Assembly: GCA_038205115.1 (NCBI GenBank)
Contig: JBBRCE010000002.1
Coordinates: 123,870-187,869 of the forward strand
Source: JBBRCE01 sp038205115
GTDB lineage: Bacteria; Planctomycetota; Planctomycetia; Pirellulales; JBBRCE01
DNA length: 64,000 nucleotides
Direction of reading: 5' to 3'
The position numbers were made by a program, and so were the translations under genes. Below the pieces are notes generated by a model that was not told the origin of the DNA, did not search any database, and worked only from the letters and a program-made list of their open reading frames with translations. Of this stretch, positions 53,825 through 63,273 are shown in pieces. Within the stretch, counting starts at the first letter, position 1, and the number at the start of each line of letters is the position of its first letter.

Positions 53825-54763
53825 ATGACCGACCAAGAGGGCAAGCCGCGGCAGCGATCGCCGCGATCCACGCTGGAACCAACCGCTATGGCCACCGGAA
53901 ATCTCGAACCAATCGTCACCACGCCGGTGACGATCGCCAAGCCCACGACCATCGCCAAGCCTAAAAAGGGTGGCGTTCCGGCGGGTCTTTGGCAGTCGTG
54001 CCCTGGCTGCGCGGGCATGATCTACACTAAAGAGGCGGAAAAACGCCTCAATGTTTGCCCCGAGTGCGACCACCACTTTTACGTCTCCGCCACGCAACGC
54101 ATTTCGCAGGTGTTGGACGAAGGCACGTTCGAAGAGTGGGACGCCGAGCTCGTGCCGACCGATCCGCTGAAATTCGCCGACAAAAAAGCTTATTCCGAGC
54201 GGCTCAAGTCAGAACAAAAACGTACCGGATTGCGCGATGCGGCCATGACGGGTTGCGGCATGATCCGCGCACGTCGCGTGGCGTTTGCCGTCACCGATTC
54301 GGCATTCATCATGGGCAGCATGGGTTCGGTGGTGGGCGAGAAACTCTGCCGCTGCGTCGAGCGGGCCACTGAGCAAAACCTGGCGCTGATCATCATCAGC
54401 GGTTCGGGCGGCGGCGCCCGAATGCACGAAGGCATTCTGTCGTTGATGCAAATGGCCAAGGTTTCCGCGGCGCTGGCGCGTTACGATCGCGCCGGCGGAC
54501 TGTTTATTTCCGTGCTCACCAATCCGACGATGGGTGGCGTGGCGGCCAGCTTTGCCGCGCTGGGCGACGTGGTGTTTGCCGAACCCAAAGCGCTGATCGG
54601 TTTTGCTGGCCCGCGGACGATTGCCGCCACCATTGGGCAAAAGCTGCCCAAGGGTTTTCAGACCAGCGAGTTTCTGCTGGAGCATGGATTCATCGACCGC
54701 ATCGTGCGGCGTTCGGATCTCAAATCGGAAATCGCCCGCACCATCGACTACTGTGGCAAATAG
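53825..54763 (+). CDS. accD: Acetyl-CoA carboxylase carboxyltransferase subunit beta
   Basis: AccD with AccA transfers carboxyl from biotin to acetyl-CoA, the first step of fatty acid synthesis. The 312-residue product has the N-terminal zinc ribbon (Cys59, Cys62, Cys78, Cys81 in SCPGCAGMIY...NVCPECDHHF) and a crotonase-like domain: DAAMTGCGMIRARRVAFAVTDSAFIMGSMGSVVGEK, ISGSGGGARMHEGILSLMQMAK, TNPTMGGVAASFAALGDVVFAEPKALIGFAGPR. The start is either ATG 53825 or ATG 53888; neither has a strong ribosome site, and the first 45 residues are low complexity. Confidence 0.94.
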   Translation: MTDQEGKPRQRSPRSTLEPTAMATGNLEPIVTTPVTIAKPTTIAKPKKGGVPAGLWQSCPGCAGMIYTKEAEKRLNVCPECDHHFYVSATQRISQVLDEGTFEEWDAELVPTDPLKFADKKAYSERLKSEQKRTGLRDAAMTGCGMIRARRVAFAVTDSAFIMGSMGSVVGEKLCRCVERATEQNLALIIISGSGGGARMHEGILSLMQMAKVSAALARYDRAGGLFISVLTNPTMGGVAASFAALGDVVFAEPKALIGFAGPRTIAATIGQKLPKGFQTSEFLLEHGFIDRIVRRSDLKSEIARTIDYCGK

Positions 54764-54928
54764 CAAACGCTCTGCACGGCGAAAGCTCTCCTCCGGTCGC
54801 ATGCGGCGTGGTTCGGCTGATCTTCGTGGCGCGTAGGATAAAAAGCTTCCCAGCGGCAGTTCGTTGCATTACGATGAGCGGGTTGCTCCGATTCTCGCCA
54901 TCGCCCCGCCTGCTGGAGTTCCTTGCCC

Positions 54929-56197
54929 ATGTTCTGCTCGCGCCACGCATTGCGTTTTGCAGCGTTACTGATTGCGATTTGCGCTGCGGCTGGCACTGCA
55001 GCCCATGGGCAAGAATGGACGCGCTTCCGCGGGCCCAATGGCGCCGGGCAATCGGAAGATTCCTCGATTCCCAGCACTTGGACCGATGCCGATTACCGTT
55101 GGAAGGCCAAGCTGCCCGGAATTGGTCATTCTTCGCCCGTGATCTGGGGCGATCAATTATTTGTAACCAGCGCCGAACCTTCGTCCGGCACGCGGTATGT
55201 GATCTGCCTGAATGCCGCATCGGGCAAGCAGATTTGGAAACGCGATTTCCCAGATCACACGCACAAAATCCACAAGCAGAACAGTTACGCATCGAGCACG
55301 CCCGCCGTCGATGCCGACCACGTTTATGTCGCTTGGGCAACGACGGATCATTACGTGCTGCGCGCGCTGAATCATAAAGGCGAAGACGTGTGGAAGGTCG
55401 ATCTGGGCACGTTCACCAGCCAGCATGGTTTCGGCACTTCGCCCGTGATTGTGGATGATCTGGTCGTGATCACCGACGATCAAGAAGGCGAAAGTTTTCT
55501 CGTCGGAGTCGATAAGCGATCGGGCGACGTCCGCTGGCGCGAGAAACGCCGCAAGGCCGCTGGCGACCAAAATACGTCTTACGCAACTCCCTGCATCCGC
55601 GAGCTGGCGGACAAGTCCAAAGAATTGATTGTGCACAGTTGGGGGCAAGGCATCACCGCCATCGATCCCGCCACCGGAAAAACCAATTGGGAATTGCCCA
55701 ACGCCTTCGCCAAGCGGCCGGTCGGTTCGCCAATTCTGGTGGGCGACTTGATCCTAGGCACCTGTGGCGAAGGCGGCGGAGACAATTACGTGATTGCCAT
55801 TAAGCCTGGCACAAAAACCGTTAAGCCCGAAGTGGCATTCAAAATCGATCGCGGCATTTCACCGTATGTGCCATCGCTGGTGGCCAAAGGCAATCTGGTA
55901 TTTCTTTGGACGGACAAAGGCATTGTCAGTTGCATCGACGCGGCCGATCATGGCAAAGTGATTTGGACCAAGCGGATTGGCGGTAATTTTTCGGCGTCGC
56001 CCATCCGCATTGGCGAGCGACTGTATGGCATTTCAACCGAGGGCGACGTGATCGTGCTGGCCGCCGGCAACGAATTCAAACAACTCGGCAAGGTTTCCCT
56101 AGGCGAACAGACACGCGCCACTCCGGCCGTGGCGGGCGGGATTTTATATCTACGCACGGAGTCCCAGTTGTTTGCCGTGGGTGGAAAAAAGACCTGA
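54929..56197 (+). CDS. Secreted PQQ-type beta-propeller protein
   Basis: A 422-residue product starting at ATG 54929 with a signal peptide (MFCSRHALRFAALLIAICAAAGTAAHG). GGAG lies ten bases upstream; an earlier TTG adds two residues. Then come the planctomycete-typical WTRFRGPNGAGQSEDSSIPSTW segment and seven or so PQQ-like blades (for example YVICLNAASGKQIWKRDFPD, GITAIDPATGKTNWELPN, VISCIDAADHGKVIWTKRIGG). It resembles outer-membrane BamB-type or quinoprotein propellers without the catalytic cofactor residues being demonstrable, so it is probably a binding or scaffold protein outside the cytoplasm. Confidence 0.85.
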   Translation: MFCSRHALRFAALLIAICAAAGTAAHGQEWTRFRGPNGAGQSEDSSIPSTWTDADYRWKAKLPGIGHSSPVIWGDQLFVTSAEPSSGTRYVICLNAASGKQIWKRDFPDHTHKIHKQNSYASSTPAVDADHVYVAWATTDHYVLRALNHKGEDVWKVDLGTFTSQHGFGTSPVIVDDLVVITDDQEGESFLVGVDKRSGDVRWREKRRKAAGDQNTSYATPCIRELADKSKELIVHSWGQGITAIDPATGKTNWELPNAFAKRPVGSPILVGDLILGTCGEGGGDNYVIAIKPGTKTVKPEVAFKIDRGISPYVPSLVAKGNLVFLWTDKGIVSCIDAADHGKVIWTKRIGGNFSASPIRIGERLYGISTEGDVIVLAAGNEFKQLGKVSLGEQTRATPAVAGGILYLRTESQLFAVGGKKT

Positions 56198-56479
56198 GCG
56201 AATTTGCGCGGACGCCGGATGCCTTCGGCCCCCGATGCAACCGTAACGATCGAGCGGATCGCGTACTCTTGGCAGCGGTCGAGGACAGGCTGCCTGGCTG
56301 TTTTTTTCTGAATTGTGTTTTGGATCATTTAGCGGCCGGTTAGAATTGGGCGGTCGCGATCCAAAACGTTGGCCACCGAGTTTGCGCGTCGGTGGGAGTT
56401 TTATTCGAGCGTGGGTCCGGCTCATTGGCAAGTTGCGTCGAACAATGTGTATGCAAGTCATGGACTGAATGGGTGTACG

Positions 56480-57985
56480 ATGGAAAATCCGGACGACCGT
56501 AATCAGCGCGGCTCGCAGTTGCTCGGGCAAACCGGCACGCAAACCCACGCCACCGCCGGTCCGACCGAGAGCAAGCCGCAAGAACCGCGTCACGATCAGA
56601 ATTCGCCACATACCGTGCTGGAAGGCGTTGCTTCTCAAGACCTCGACGCCACCACGGACCAACTACAAGATGGCCACGCGCACGTTGCGCAGCTTCCGCC
56701 CGACGAAGAATTGCTCGCGCGCTGGTGTGAGCAATTCGAGGCGCTGTGGAAGCTGCCTGGCAGTCAGCCGCTGCTGGAAGACAGTCTGACTGAAGTACCG
56801 GCGGAGTTGCGCTGCGGCGCCTTCCGGACGCTGCTGGGCGTGGAGCTCGATGCCCTAATCGACCGCAAATCATTACCCGATGCCAAAGACTACCTGCGGC
56901 GTTTTCCGGACTTTTCGGACTCCATCCGCAACGAGTTTGCTAGTCGCCGGATCGCCGAGTTCTTTCTCGGAGCGCGGCTGGGCGAAGGCGGCATGGGCAC
57001 CGTGAATCGCGCGCTGAATGTGAATCTGAACCGTCTCGTGGCGCTCAAGCGATTGCAGGCCCAGTTCGACGATCGCAAGTCGCGGTCCGATCGCTTCCAG
57101 CGGGAAATGCAGGCAATCGGCGTGCTGGAAGGGCACGAAAACGTGATTGGCGCTTACACCGCCGGGCAAGCCGACGGCGTGTTTTATCTGGCCATGGAAT
57201 TGGTGGACGGTTGCGATCTCTATCAATTTGCCAATCCCAAAACGCCGGTTGCGATTGCGGATGCGTGCGAGATGATTCGTCAGGCCGCGTGCGGCTTGCA
57301 GCATGCCAAAGACAACGGCTTGATCCATCGCGACATCAAACCGCAGAACTTGATGCTCAATCGACATGGCATCATCAAAGTTTTGGACTTCGGTTTGGCG
57401 AAGTTGCGTCGTTCCGACGATGAAGACAGCACTGGCCTGACCGGATCGGGTTGCGGTTTTGGCACGCCCGACTACATGGCGCCCGAGCAGGCGGGCGACG
57501 CGGCCAATGTCTCGATCGAAGCGGATATCTACAGCCTGGGTTGCACGCTGTTTTTCTTGCTGGCCGGCCACACGCCTTATCCGGCGCCGACCTACAAAAG
57601 CAAGCTGTCGAAACTCAAAGCGCATTTGTCGGAGCCCATTCCGAACATTCGCCAAGTGCGGCCCGAAGTGCCCGCGGCGCTTGCGCAGATCGTTAATCGA
57701 ATGCTGGCCAAACAGCCCGAACAGCGATTTCCACTGCCGATCGATGTGGCCGAAGCACTCGAGCCGTACTGCGCAGGGCAAGATTTGCGCGCATTGATCG
57801 ACCATGTTCGCCCGGGCAAATCGCCGCGGTCCGTGGGTTCGAAATCTTCGCGACCGCAGTCTGGCAGCGGTAACAAACTCAGCGGCGCGGGCAATCCAAC
57901 GGCACCGCAGGCACGCCGCCGTTGGCCGCTGATCGCGGCCGCCGTTTCAATTTTGGCAGTTATGGCGGTGCTGTTGGCCAGTTAG
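56480..57985 (+). CDS. Membrane-anchored Ser/Thr protein kinase, apparently cut by an in-frame TAG
   Basis: A 501-residue Hanks-type kinase (ATG 56480). A Gln/Pro-rich N-terminal region leads to the kinase domain at about 160-435: glycine loop LGEGGMG (168-173), Lys190, HRDIKPQN (HRD 283-285), DFG at 303-305 and GTPDYMAPEQ. A low-complexity linker and one membrane segment (RWPLIAAAVSILAVMAVLLAS) end exactly at a TAG stop (57983-57985). The same reading frame is then open for another 655 codons. In relatives the kinase, transmembrane helix and C-terminal external domain are usually one protein, so the TAG may be a nonsense mutation, an error or a readthrough site. Confidence 0.88.
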   Translation: MENPDDRNQRGSQLLGQTGTQTHATAGPTESKPQEPRHDQNSPHTVLEGVASQDLDATTDQLQDGHAHVAQLPPDEELLARWCEQFEALWKLPGSQPLLEDSLTEVPAELRCGAFRTLLGVELDALIDRKSLPDAKDYLRRFPDFSDSIRNEFASRRIAEFFLGARLGEGGMGTVNRALNVNLNRLVALKRLQAQFDDRKSRSDRFQREMQAIGVLEGHENVIGAYTAGQADGVFYLAMELVDGCDLYQFANPKTPVAIADACEMIRQAACGLQHAKDNGLIHRDIKPQNLMLNRHGIIKVLDFGLAKLRRSDDEDSTGLTGSGCGFGTPDYMAPEQAGDAANVSIEADIYSLGCTLFFLLAGHTPYPAPTYKSKLSKLKAHLSEPIPNIRQVRPEVPAALAQIVNRMLAKQPEQRFPLPIDVAEALEPYCAGQDLRALIDHVRPGKSPRSVGSKSSRPQSGSGNKLSGAGNPTAPQARRRWPLIAAAVSILAVMAVLLAS

Positions 57986-59953
57986 GCGATCCATCCGCCG
58001 GCGGTCAAAGGCGTGGATATTTCGCAGTTGCAAACTTCGTTGCCGGCGATGGCCAGTTTTTCGGATCAGTGGTGGTTCGAGCAAATGCCCTGGTATCATC
58101 CGCAACTGCGGTTGGAACTGGCGCGAGGTTTGAGGCGTTTGCCGGCCGACACCTCCGACAAAAACTTCGAGCAATTGGCGCAGTCCGAGTTCGGTCAGGA
58201 CGGAAGTCTGTTGCGCGAGCGGTTGAACCGAATGGTGGAATTGTCGGCCGACAACAAATACGTCTTATTCCGGCAAGAGTTGCAAAACCTGTGCGACGAT
58301 CGTGCCAGTAAATTGGCCGATCCGGCGTTGAAAGAGCTGCAGCTTGCAACCGCCAACGAGTTCGAGCCGCACACCAAGGCGCTGAAAGAAGTCTGCCAGC
58401 AGTTGGCCCGCGGTTGCCGATTGAAGAATTGGTCGCAACTGTTTGATCAGCGAGCGGAGAATCAGCCCGATCCGGTCGAACTGCTGCCCGCCACCGATTG
58501 TCATTATCTGGCGTTGATTTTGAATCAACTGATCAAAGACAAGATGGAAACCGTCACCGGCGCGCTGACCGCCGGCAATGCCAACCCGACGGTTGTGTAC
58601 GATCGAGTCGCCGAGATTTATTCGCTCGCGGAAGAGAAATACACCAAAGAGCAGCAGCGACTGATCAAAGAGTCGTCGGCAAAAAACGCGGAAGCCAACG
58701 AGCTCGACGCGCGGTTGTATGGAGAGTTGCGCGCCTTGTGCCAGACGGATATTGCCAATTTCTACTACGATCAATCCAAATACGACGAATCGGCAAAGTA
58801 TCTGCGGCGCATCTCGCGCGGCGCATCCGACGAATTTAATGCCTACGTCGACATCACCGCGGTCTATACCAATTCGCATCAGAAGAATTTTTCCGAAGCC
58901 GCCAGAATGGCCGACAACGCGCTGGCGGCGCTCAAGCGACTGGATAACCCAGGCCACACGTTGTGGGCGTACTACAACATGCAGGCGGTCGGCTGGTCGA
59001 AGATGGAACTCATGAAGGTCGACGAGGCGCAGCAAGGATTCGAGGCCGAAAAAATCTCGCTCAATACGCTCGCTCGCCAAAATCCCACGCCCTACGATGA
59101 CCCGTGGATCGCCGTGGAAAAACTGCATTGCGATCATGGTCTGGCGATGGTGCGGCATTACCGTGCAATGGGCGTCGGCATTCAGCAATTTCGAGACGCC
59201 ACGCCGCGAGCGTCCGGCGCGGCGGATGAGTTGGAATTTCGGCAGTCGCAAAAACTGTTCGACCAATTGATCGTTCAGATCGATAACGTCGATCGCACGA
59301 ATTTTGATTTCAAACAGAAGATCATTCTGCACGACCGCCGCATGAATTCCGGCGAGCGTCAAGGTGATAGTTACCTGTTTGCGGCGCTCACGCTAGGCGA
59401 CGCCGCTATGGCGCACTCCGCCGAACGTGCCTATGGGGCAACACTCAACTATGGCAAGCGTGGGCAATTAGTTCGCAACCCGGCGGACACTGCCCGCACC
59501 GCTTTCAAGCAAGCGTTGAGCATGGGACTGAGCCAAACGCCCGAATCCGCCACAGAAGCAGAGACCTTGTTCAAAGCGGCCGAAGTCTATTTCGCGGAGT
59601 TGCCTGCGAGCCAGCAAGCGGATTACGTGTTTTTCAAAGTCGCGGCGCGGACGGGCATCGATCTGGCCAAGCTGTCACGTCAAACCAGCGTTAGCGACGC
59701 TGCGGAAAAGTTGCCATCCCGCGCGCCGCTGGGCCGTGCGGCGGGCCGAGCGATTGATGCAACGCCGGCAATTGAAAATGCGCAGTCGCCGGCGCGTCTG
59801 GCCGCGCTCGATGCGTTGCGCAGCCAATACAACGCCGAGCCCAATCGCGAAGAAGTGCCCGGTTGCCGCCCCAAGCTGCAGCGAGATAAAGAACTGCTGC
59901 TGCAAGGTTTGCAGATCCGCTTCGAAATCTCGGATGCCGAACTCACGCAATAA
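57986..59953 (+). CDS. C-terminal external half of the kinase, in frame after the TAG
   Basis: The frame of the kinase continues without a stop from 57986 to 59953. A separate start could be GTG at 58013, preceded by AAAGG, giving 646 residues, but no ATG or good ribosome site is close. The sequence is hydrophilic, helical and TPR-like in places (QTDIANFYYDQSKYDESAKYLRRIS, FSEAARMADNALAALKRL, GHTLWAYYNMQAVGWSKMELMKVDEAQQGF). It has no signal peptide of its own, which favours it being the extracytoplasmic part of the upstream membrane kinase. Annotated as the downstream half of a split gene. Confidence 0.7.
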   Translation, partial: AIHPPAVKGVDISQLQTSLPAMASFSDQWWFEQMPWYHPQLRLELARGLRRLPADTSDKNFEQLAQSEFGQDGSLLRERLNRMVELSADNKYVLFRQELQNLCDDRASKLADPALKELQLATANEFEPHTKALKEVCQQLARGCRLKNWSQLFDQRAENQPDPVELLPATDCHYLALILNQLIKDKMETVTGALTAGNANPTVVYDRVAEIYSLAEEKYTKEQQRLIKESSAKNAEANELDARLYGELRALCQTDIANFYYDQSKYDESAKYLRRISRGASDEFNAYVDITAVYTNSHQKNFSEAARMADNALAALKRLDNPGHTLWAYYNMQAVGWSKMELMKVDEAQQGFEAEKISLNTLARQNPTPYDDPWIAVEKLHCDHGLAMVRHYRAMGVGIQQFRDATPRASGAADELEFRQSQKLFDQLIVQIDNVDRTNFDFKQKIILHDRRMNSGERQGDSYLFAALTLGDAAMAHSAERAYGATLNYGKRGQLVRNPADTARTAFKQALSMGLSQTPESATEAETLFKAAEVYFAELPASQQADYVFFKVAARTGIDLAKLSRQTSVSDAAEKLPSRAPLGRAAGRAIDATPAIENAQSPARLAALDALRSQYNAEPNREEVPGCRPKLQRDKELLLQGLQIRFEISDAELTQ

Positions 59954-60306
59954 CGGGCTGCGGCTCCAAGCAACGATACAAAAACCGGGCAGGCTACTCA
60001 ACCCATCGAACAAACCAACACGTCCTCGCGCAACGGTCTCGGCTCGACGATTGCTTGCTTCGATCGCGAAAGCTGGCCCCACTGGCGGAAAACGCGGCAA
60101 ACCCGCTGGCCACTGGTCCGACGCGGACCTTAGAATTGGTCGCCAGGCGCGGCGATTGCCGGCCTGGGTTCGAATCGCCGGCAAGGCGCCCGCCAAGTCC
60201 GCTCGATTGGCGGTCAGCAAACGAAACTTTTGCGGCTGCCGAGAGTATGATTTGTTAGGGCCGTTGTCTGACGGCGGCGCTGGTCAAGGCATAGCGAGGA
60301 CGATCG
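59954..60306. other. Intergenic region with a hairpin before the cytochrome gene
   Basis: About 350 bases without a gene. An 8-bp perfect inverted repeat, TTGCCGGC (60156-60163) and GCCGGCAA (60177-60184), lies in the middle, with a flanking GGCGC/GCGCC pair that could extend the stem. It may terminate the upstream kinase transcript. The loop contains a GGTTCGAATC string that looks like a tRNA T-loop, but no tRNA can be folded. Confidence 0.45.
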
Positions 60307-61716
60307 ATGAAAACGGGAATTTCGGCCCTGCTGCTGGTGGGCTTGCTGGCAATCAATGTCGCGGCGCAAGCGGAAGACATCACGTACAGCAAGCACGTCG
60401 CCCCGATTCTCTGGAAGAACTGCGCAGGCTGCCATCGGCCGGGCGAGGTCGGTCCCTTCTCGCTATTGGAGTATCGCGACGCCGCCAAGCGCGCCCAATT
60501 CATTAGCGAAATCACCAGCAGCCGCCGCATGCCGCCGTGGCGTGCGGAGCCGAATTTTGGCCATTTTGTCGATGTTCGCAGGCTATCGGATGCTGACATT
60601 AGCACGCTGAAACAGTGGGCCGATCAAGGAGCGCTGGAAGGCGACGCCAAGGATTTGCCCGCCGCGCCCAAGTTCGCCGATGGTTGGCAACTTGGCGAAC
60701 CCGATCTGGTGCTGAAAATGCCCGAGCCATTTTCAATTTCGGCCGCTTCCAAGGACAACTACCGCTGCTTCGTGATCCCCATCGACAACGACGAAGCCAA
60801 GACGGTTTCGGCCATTGAGTTTCGGCCCGGCAATCGCAAGGTCGTGCATCACGCCATCTTTTATCTCGACAGCAGCGGTGCGGCGCGAAAGAAAGATGCA
60901 GCCGAACCGGGCCCCGGTTATACGAGTTTCGGCGGACCCGGCATCATTCCCTCGGGCGGGCTAGGCGGTTGGGCACCCGGCGTGAATCCGTACTTTCTGC
61001 CGGACGGATTGGCCAAATACATCAAGCCGCACTCCGATCTGGTGTTGCAGATTCATTATCACCCCGACGGCAAACCGGAAACCGATCTTTCGTCGCTCGG
61101 CATTCACTTCACCAAAAAGCCGGTGACCAAAATCGTCACAGGCGTGGCGCTGATGAACGTCAACTTTTCGCTCCCGGCCGGCGACAAGAACATCCACGTC
61201 AAGGCCGAACAAACGTTGCCGATCGATGTGCAGGCGATTGGCGTTTCGCCACACATGCATTTAATTGGTCGCGAGATGAAAGTCGAAGCGCACTTGCCGG
61301 ATGGCACCGTGGAGCCGATGGTTTGGATCAAAGATTGGGATTTCAATTGGCAGGACGTTTACGGTTTTGAAAAGCCGCTGAAGCTGCCCAAAGGCACGCG
61401 GTTGGTGGCCGAAGCGATTTACGACAATTCAACCGATAATCTGTCCAACCCCAATCATCCGCCTCGCAACATTCATTTTGGCGAGCAGACCACGGACGAA
61501 ATGTGCCTCTGCACGGTCGGCATCATCGCCGAGCATCAGGATCAGTACAACGAGCTATTCCGCATGCCGTTTGCCCGGTTGGGCGCGGCGCTGGGGGGCG
61601 GTTACGTGCCGGACGTTGGCGACAACGCGTTGCGGCGGTTAGGCAATGCGGCCAATAGTCAAAAACAGAGTTGGGACGCGTTGCGCAAACTGTTCGGCGG
61701 CAATGGCCAAAAATGA
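60307..61716 (+). CDS. Secreted cytochrome c / copper type II monooxygenase-like fusion
   Basis: A 469-residue exported protein (signal MKTGISALLLVGLLAINVAAQA; GAGGA before the ATG). A class I cytochrome c domain carries the haem motif CAGCH (39-43) and the axial-ligand region SRRMPPW. The C-terminal part (about 130-440) resembles the copper type II ascorbate-dependent monooxygenase fold: VVHHAIFYLD, LVLQIHYHP, SPHMHLIGREMKVEAHLPDG and the late DEMCLCTVGII Met. The His pairs expected for copper binding are therefore visible. This DUF1592-like planctomycete architecture suggests oxidation of an external substrate with electrons from the haem, but no substrate can be named. Confidence 0.82.
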   Translation: MKTGISALLLVGLLAINVAAQAEDITYSKHVAPILWKNCAGCHRPGEVGPFSLLEYRDAAKRAQFISEITSSRRMPPWRAEPNFGHFVDVRRLSDADISTLKQWADQGALEGDAKDLPAAPKFADGWQLGEPDLVLKMPEPFSISAASKDNYRCFVIPIDNDEAKTVSAIEFRPGNRKVVHHAIFYLDSSGAARKKDAAEPGPGYTSFGGPGIIPSGGLGGWAPGVNPYFLPDGLAKYIKPHSDLVLQIHYHPDGKPETDLSSLGIHFTKKPVTKIVTGVALMNVNFSLPAGDKNIHVKAEQTLPIDVQAIGVSPHMHLIGREMKVEAHLPDGTVEPMVWIKDWDFNWQDVYGFEKPLKLPKGTRLVAEAIYDNSTDNLSNPNHPPRNIHFGEQTTDEMCLCTVGIIAEHQDQYNELFRMPFARLGAALGGGYVPDVGDNALRRLGNAANSQKQSWDALRKLFGGNGQK

Positions 61717-61813
61717 GCCCAGCCGCGCGCCGTCTGCTTCTCAAGGCAGTCTGGCGTGGTTACGATAGCGCGCTACGGCTTTTGTCTCCGCGTCTTCGGA
61801 ATTTTCACGTCCC

Positions 61814-62590
61814 ATGCCTGATCTACCCGTGGCCTTGGTGACCGGCTCGGCGCGTGGCATTGGCCGCGCCATTGTCCTGGAATTGGCGCAGCAGCAACAT
61901 ACCGTGGTCATTAACTACGTCAACAGCCGCGCGGCGGCCGAGCAGTTGGCCACCGAGATCGAACTCCGCGGCGGCCGCGCCCTCGCGTTGCAAGGCGACG
62001 TTGCCCGCACGGCCGACCGGCAAATGTTGTTGGATCGCACGCTCGACACTTTCGGCCGCATCGACGTGCTGGTCAACAACGCCGGCATTTCGTCGCCCGG
62101 CCGTCAAGATTTGCTCGAGGCCAGCGAGCAAAGCTGGGATGCGGTTTTTGAGACGAATCTCAAAGGGCCGTTTTTTCTTTCGCAGATCATCGCCAAAGCC
62201 ATGATCGAGTCGATCGCCGCCGGCAAGATCGCCAGCGGTAAGATCATCAACATTTCGTCGATCTCGGCTTACACCGCTTCGTCCGATCGCGGCGATTACT
62301 GCATGACCAAAGCGGCGCTGCAAATGATGACCTGGCTGCTGGCCGATCGCTTGGCCAGCGAACGAATTGGCGTTTTCGAAATTTGTCCTGGCATCATTGC
62401 TAGCGACATGACCGCAGGCGTGCAAGACAAATACGATCGGCTGATTGCCGATGGCCTAATGCCCATCCGCCGTTGGGGTCAACCGGCTGACGTAGCCCGC
62501 GCCGTGGCCGCTATCGTGCTGGACTATTTTCCGTTCAGCACCGGCCAGCGGATCGATGTCGATGGCGGATTTCATTTGCGAAGATTGTGA
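61814..62590 (+). CDS. Short-chain dehydrogenase/reductase (3-oxoacyl-ACP-reductase-like)
   Basis: A 258-residue NAD(P)-dependent oxidoreductase. The Rossmann motif is TGSARGIG (10-17), followed by NNAGI (88-92), catalytic Ser near 149 in INISSISAY, and Tyr162/Lys166 in YCMTK. The C-terminus GQRIDVDGGFHLRRL is common in FabG-like SDRs. The substrate cannot be told from sequence. A FabG role in fatty acid synthesis is possible but the 2-residue changes around the active site do not prove it. It stands alone on the plus strand. Confidence 0.83.
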   Translation: MPDLPVALVTGSARGIGRAIVLELAQQQHTVVINYVNSRAAAEQLATEIELRGGRALALQGDVARTADRQMLLDRTLDTFGRIDVLVNNAGISSPGRQDLLEASEQSWDAVFETNLKGPFFLSQIIAKAMIESIAAGKIASGKIINISSISAYTASSDRGDYCMTKAALQMMTWLLADRLASERIGVFEICPGIIASDMTAGVQDKYDRLIADGLMPIRRWGQPADVARAVAAIVLDYFPFSTGQRIDVDGGFHLRRL

Positions 62591-62672
62591 CGACGGTGTG
62601 TCATGGCGTGCGATTTGCTCATCTCGACCGTAGCATTAACTTTTTTCGCCGCATTTTGCTCAGGAACCAGCC

Positions 62673-63167
62673 ATGACCGTCGCACCCAAAGATGAACTAC
62701 ACGAGTTACTCAAGGATTTTGGGGTGGCCATGTTGGTTACGCGGACGCCAGCAGGGCAATTGCGCTCGCGGCCGATGGCGCTGGCCAAAGTCGATGCCGA
62801 TGGCACGCTCTGGTTCTGTTCGCAATCCGAGTCCGGGAAGACGGACGAACTGGCGCACGATAATCACGTGAACGTGGCCATGCAATCCAAGACCAAATTC
62901 GTCTCGCTGAGCGGAACCGCCACCACGGTACGCGACCGCCAAAAGATCAACGAACTTTGGGACGAAACCTGGAAAGTCTGGTTTCCGGGCGGTAAGGATG
63001 ATCCCACGCTGACGCTTCTCAAAGTGCACGGCACGATGGGCGAATATTGGGATAACAGCGGAACCAGCGGCATCAAATATCTTCTTGAAGCGGGCAAAGC
63101 CTATCTCACCGGCACGCGACCCGCGGTGGAAAACGATCCGAAAATCCACGGCAAAGTCCAACTCTAA
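62673..63167 (+). CDS. Pyridoxamine 5'-phosphate oxidase-fold protein (general stress protein 26-like)
   Basis: A 164-residue flavin-binding split-barrel protein. MLVTRTPAGQLRSRPMALAKVDADGTLWFCSQSESGKTDEL and VNVAMQSKTKFVSLSGTATTVRDRQKINELWDETWKVWFPGGKDDPTLTLLKV are the pattern of the stress-protein-26 group. Flavin binding is likely; a pyridoxine pathway role is not supported. A start at ATG 62673 is preceded by AGGA eleven bases away. Confidence 0.85.
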   Translation: MTVAPKDELHELLKDFGVAMLVTRTPAGQLRSRPMALAKVDADGTLWFCSQSESGKTDELAHDNHVNVAMQSKTKFVSLSGTATTVRDRQKINELWDETWKVWFPGGKDDPTLTLLKVHGTMGEYWDNSGTSGIKYLLEAGKAYLTGTRPAVENDPKIHGKVQL

Positions 63168-63273
63168 GACTGGCCGCAACGTTCCCGCGCCGGCAGCGAT
63201 TCGTTAGACTCACAGGCGAGACAAATTCGATCCTAATCGATTTCGCGCCTGCCTGCTCCGGCGCGCCGATTAT

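Noticed and set aside
58265..59362. Minus-strand frame of 365 codons over the kinase C-terminal half
   Set aside because: Shadow of the plus-strand frame; no motif, no ribosome site, and it does not explain the TAG split.
60156..60184. GGTTCGAATC string resembling a tRNA T-loop
   Set aside because: The bases either side of TTCGAAT do not form a 5-bp T-stem, and no acceptor or anticodon arms can be found. It is the loop of a simple inverted repeat.
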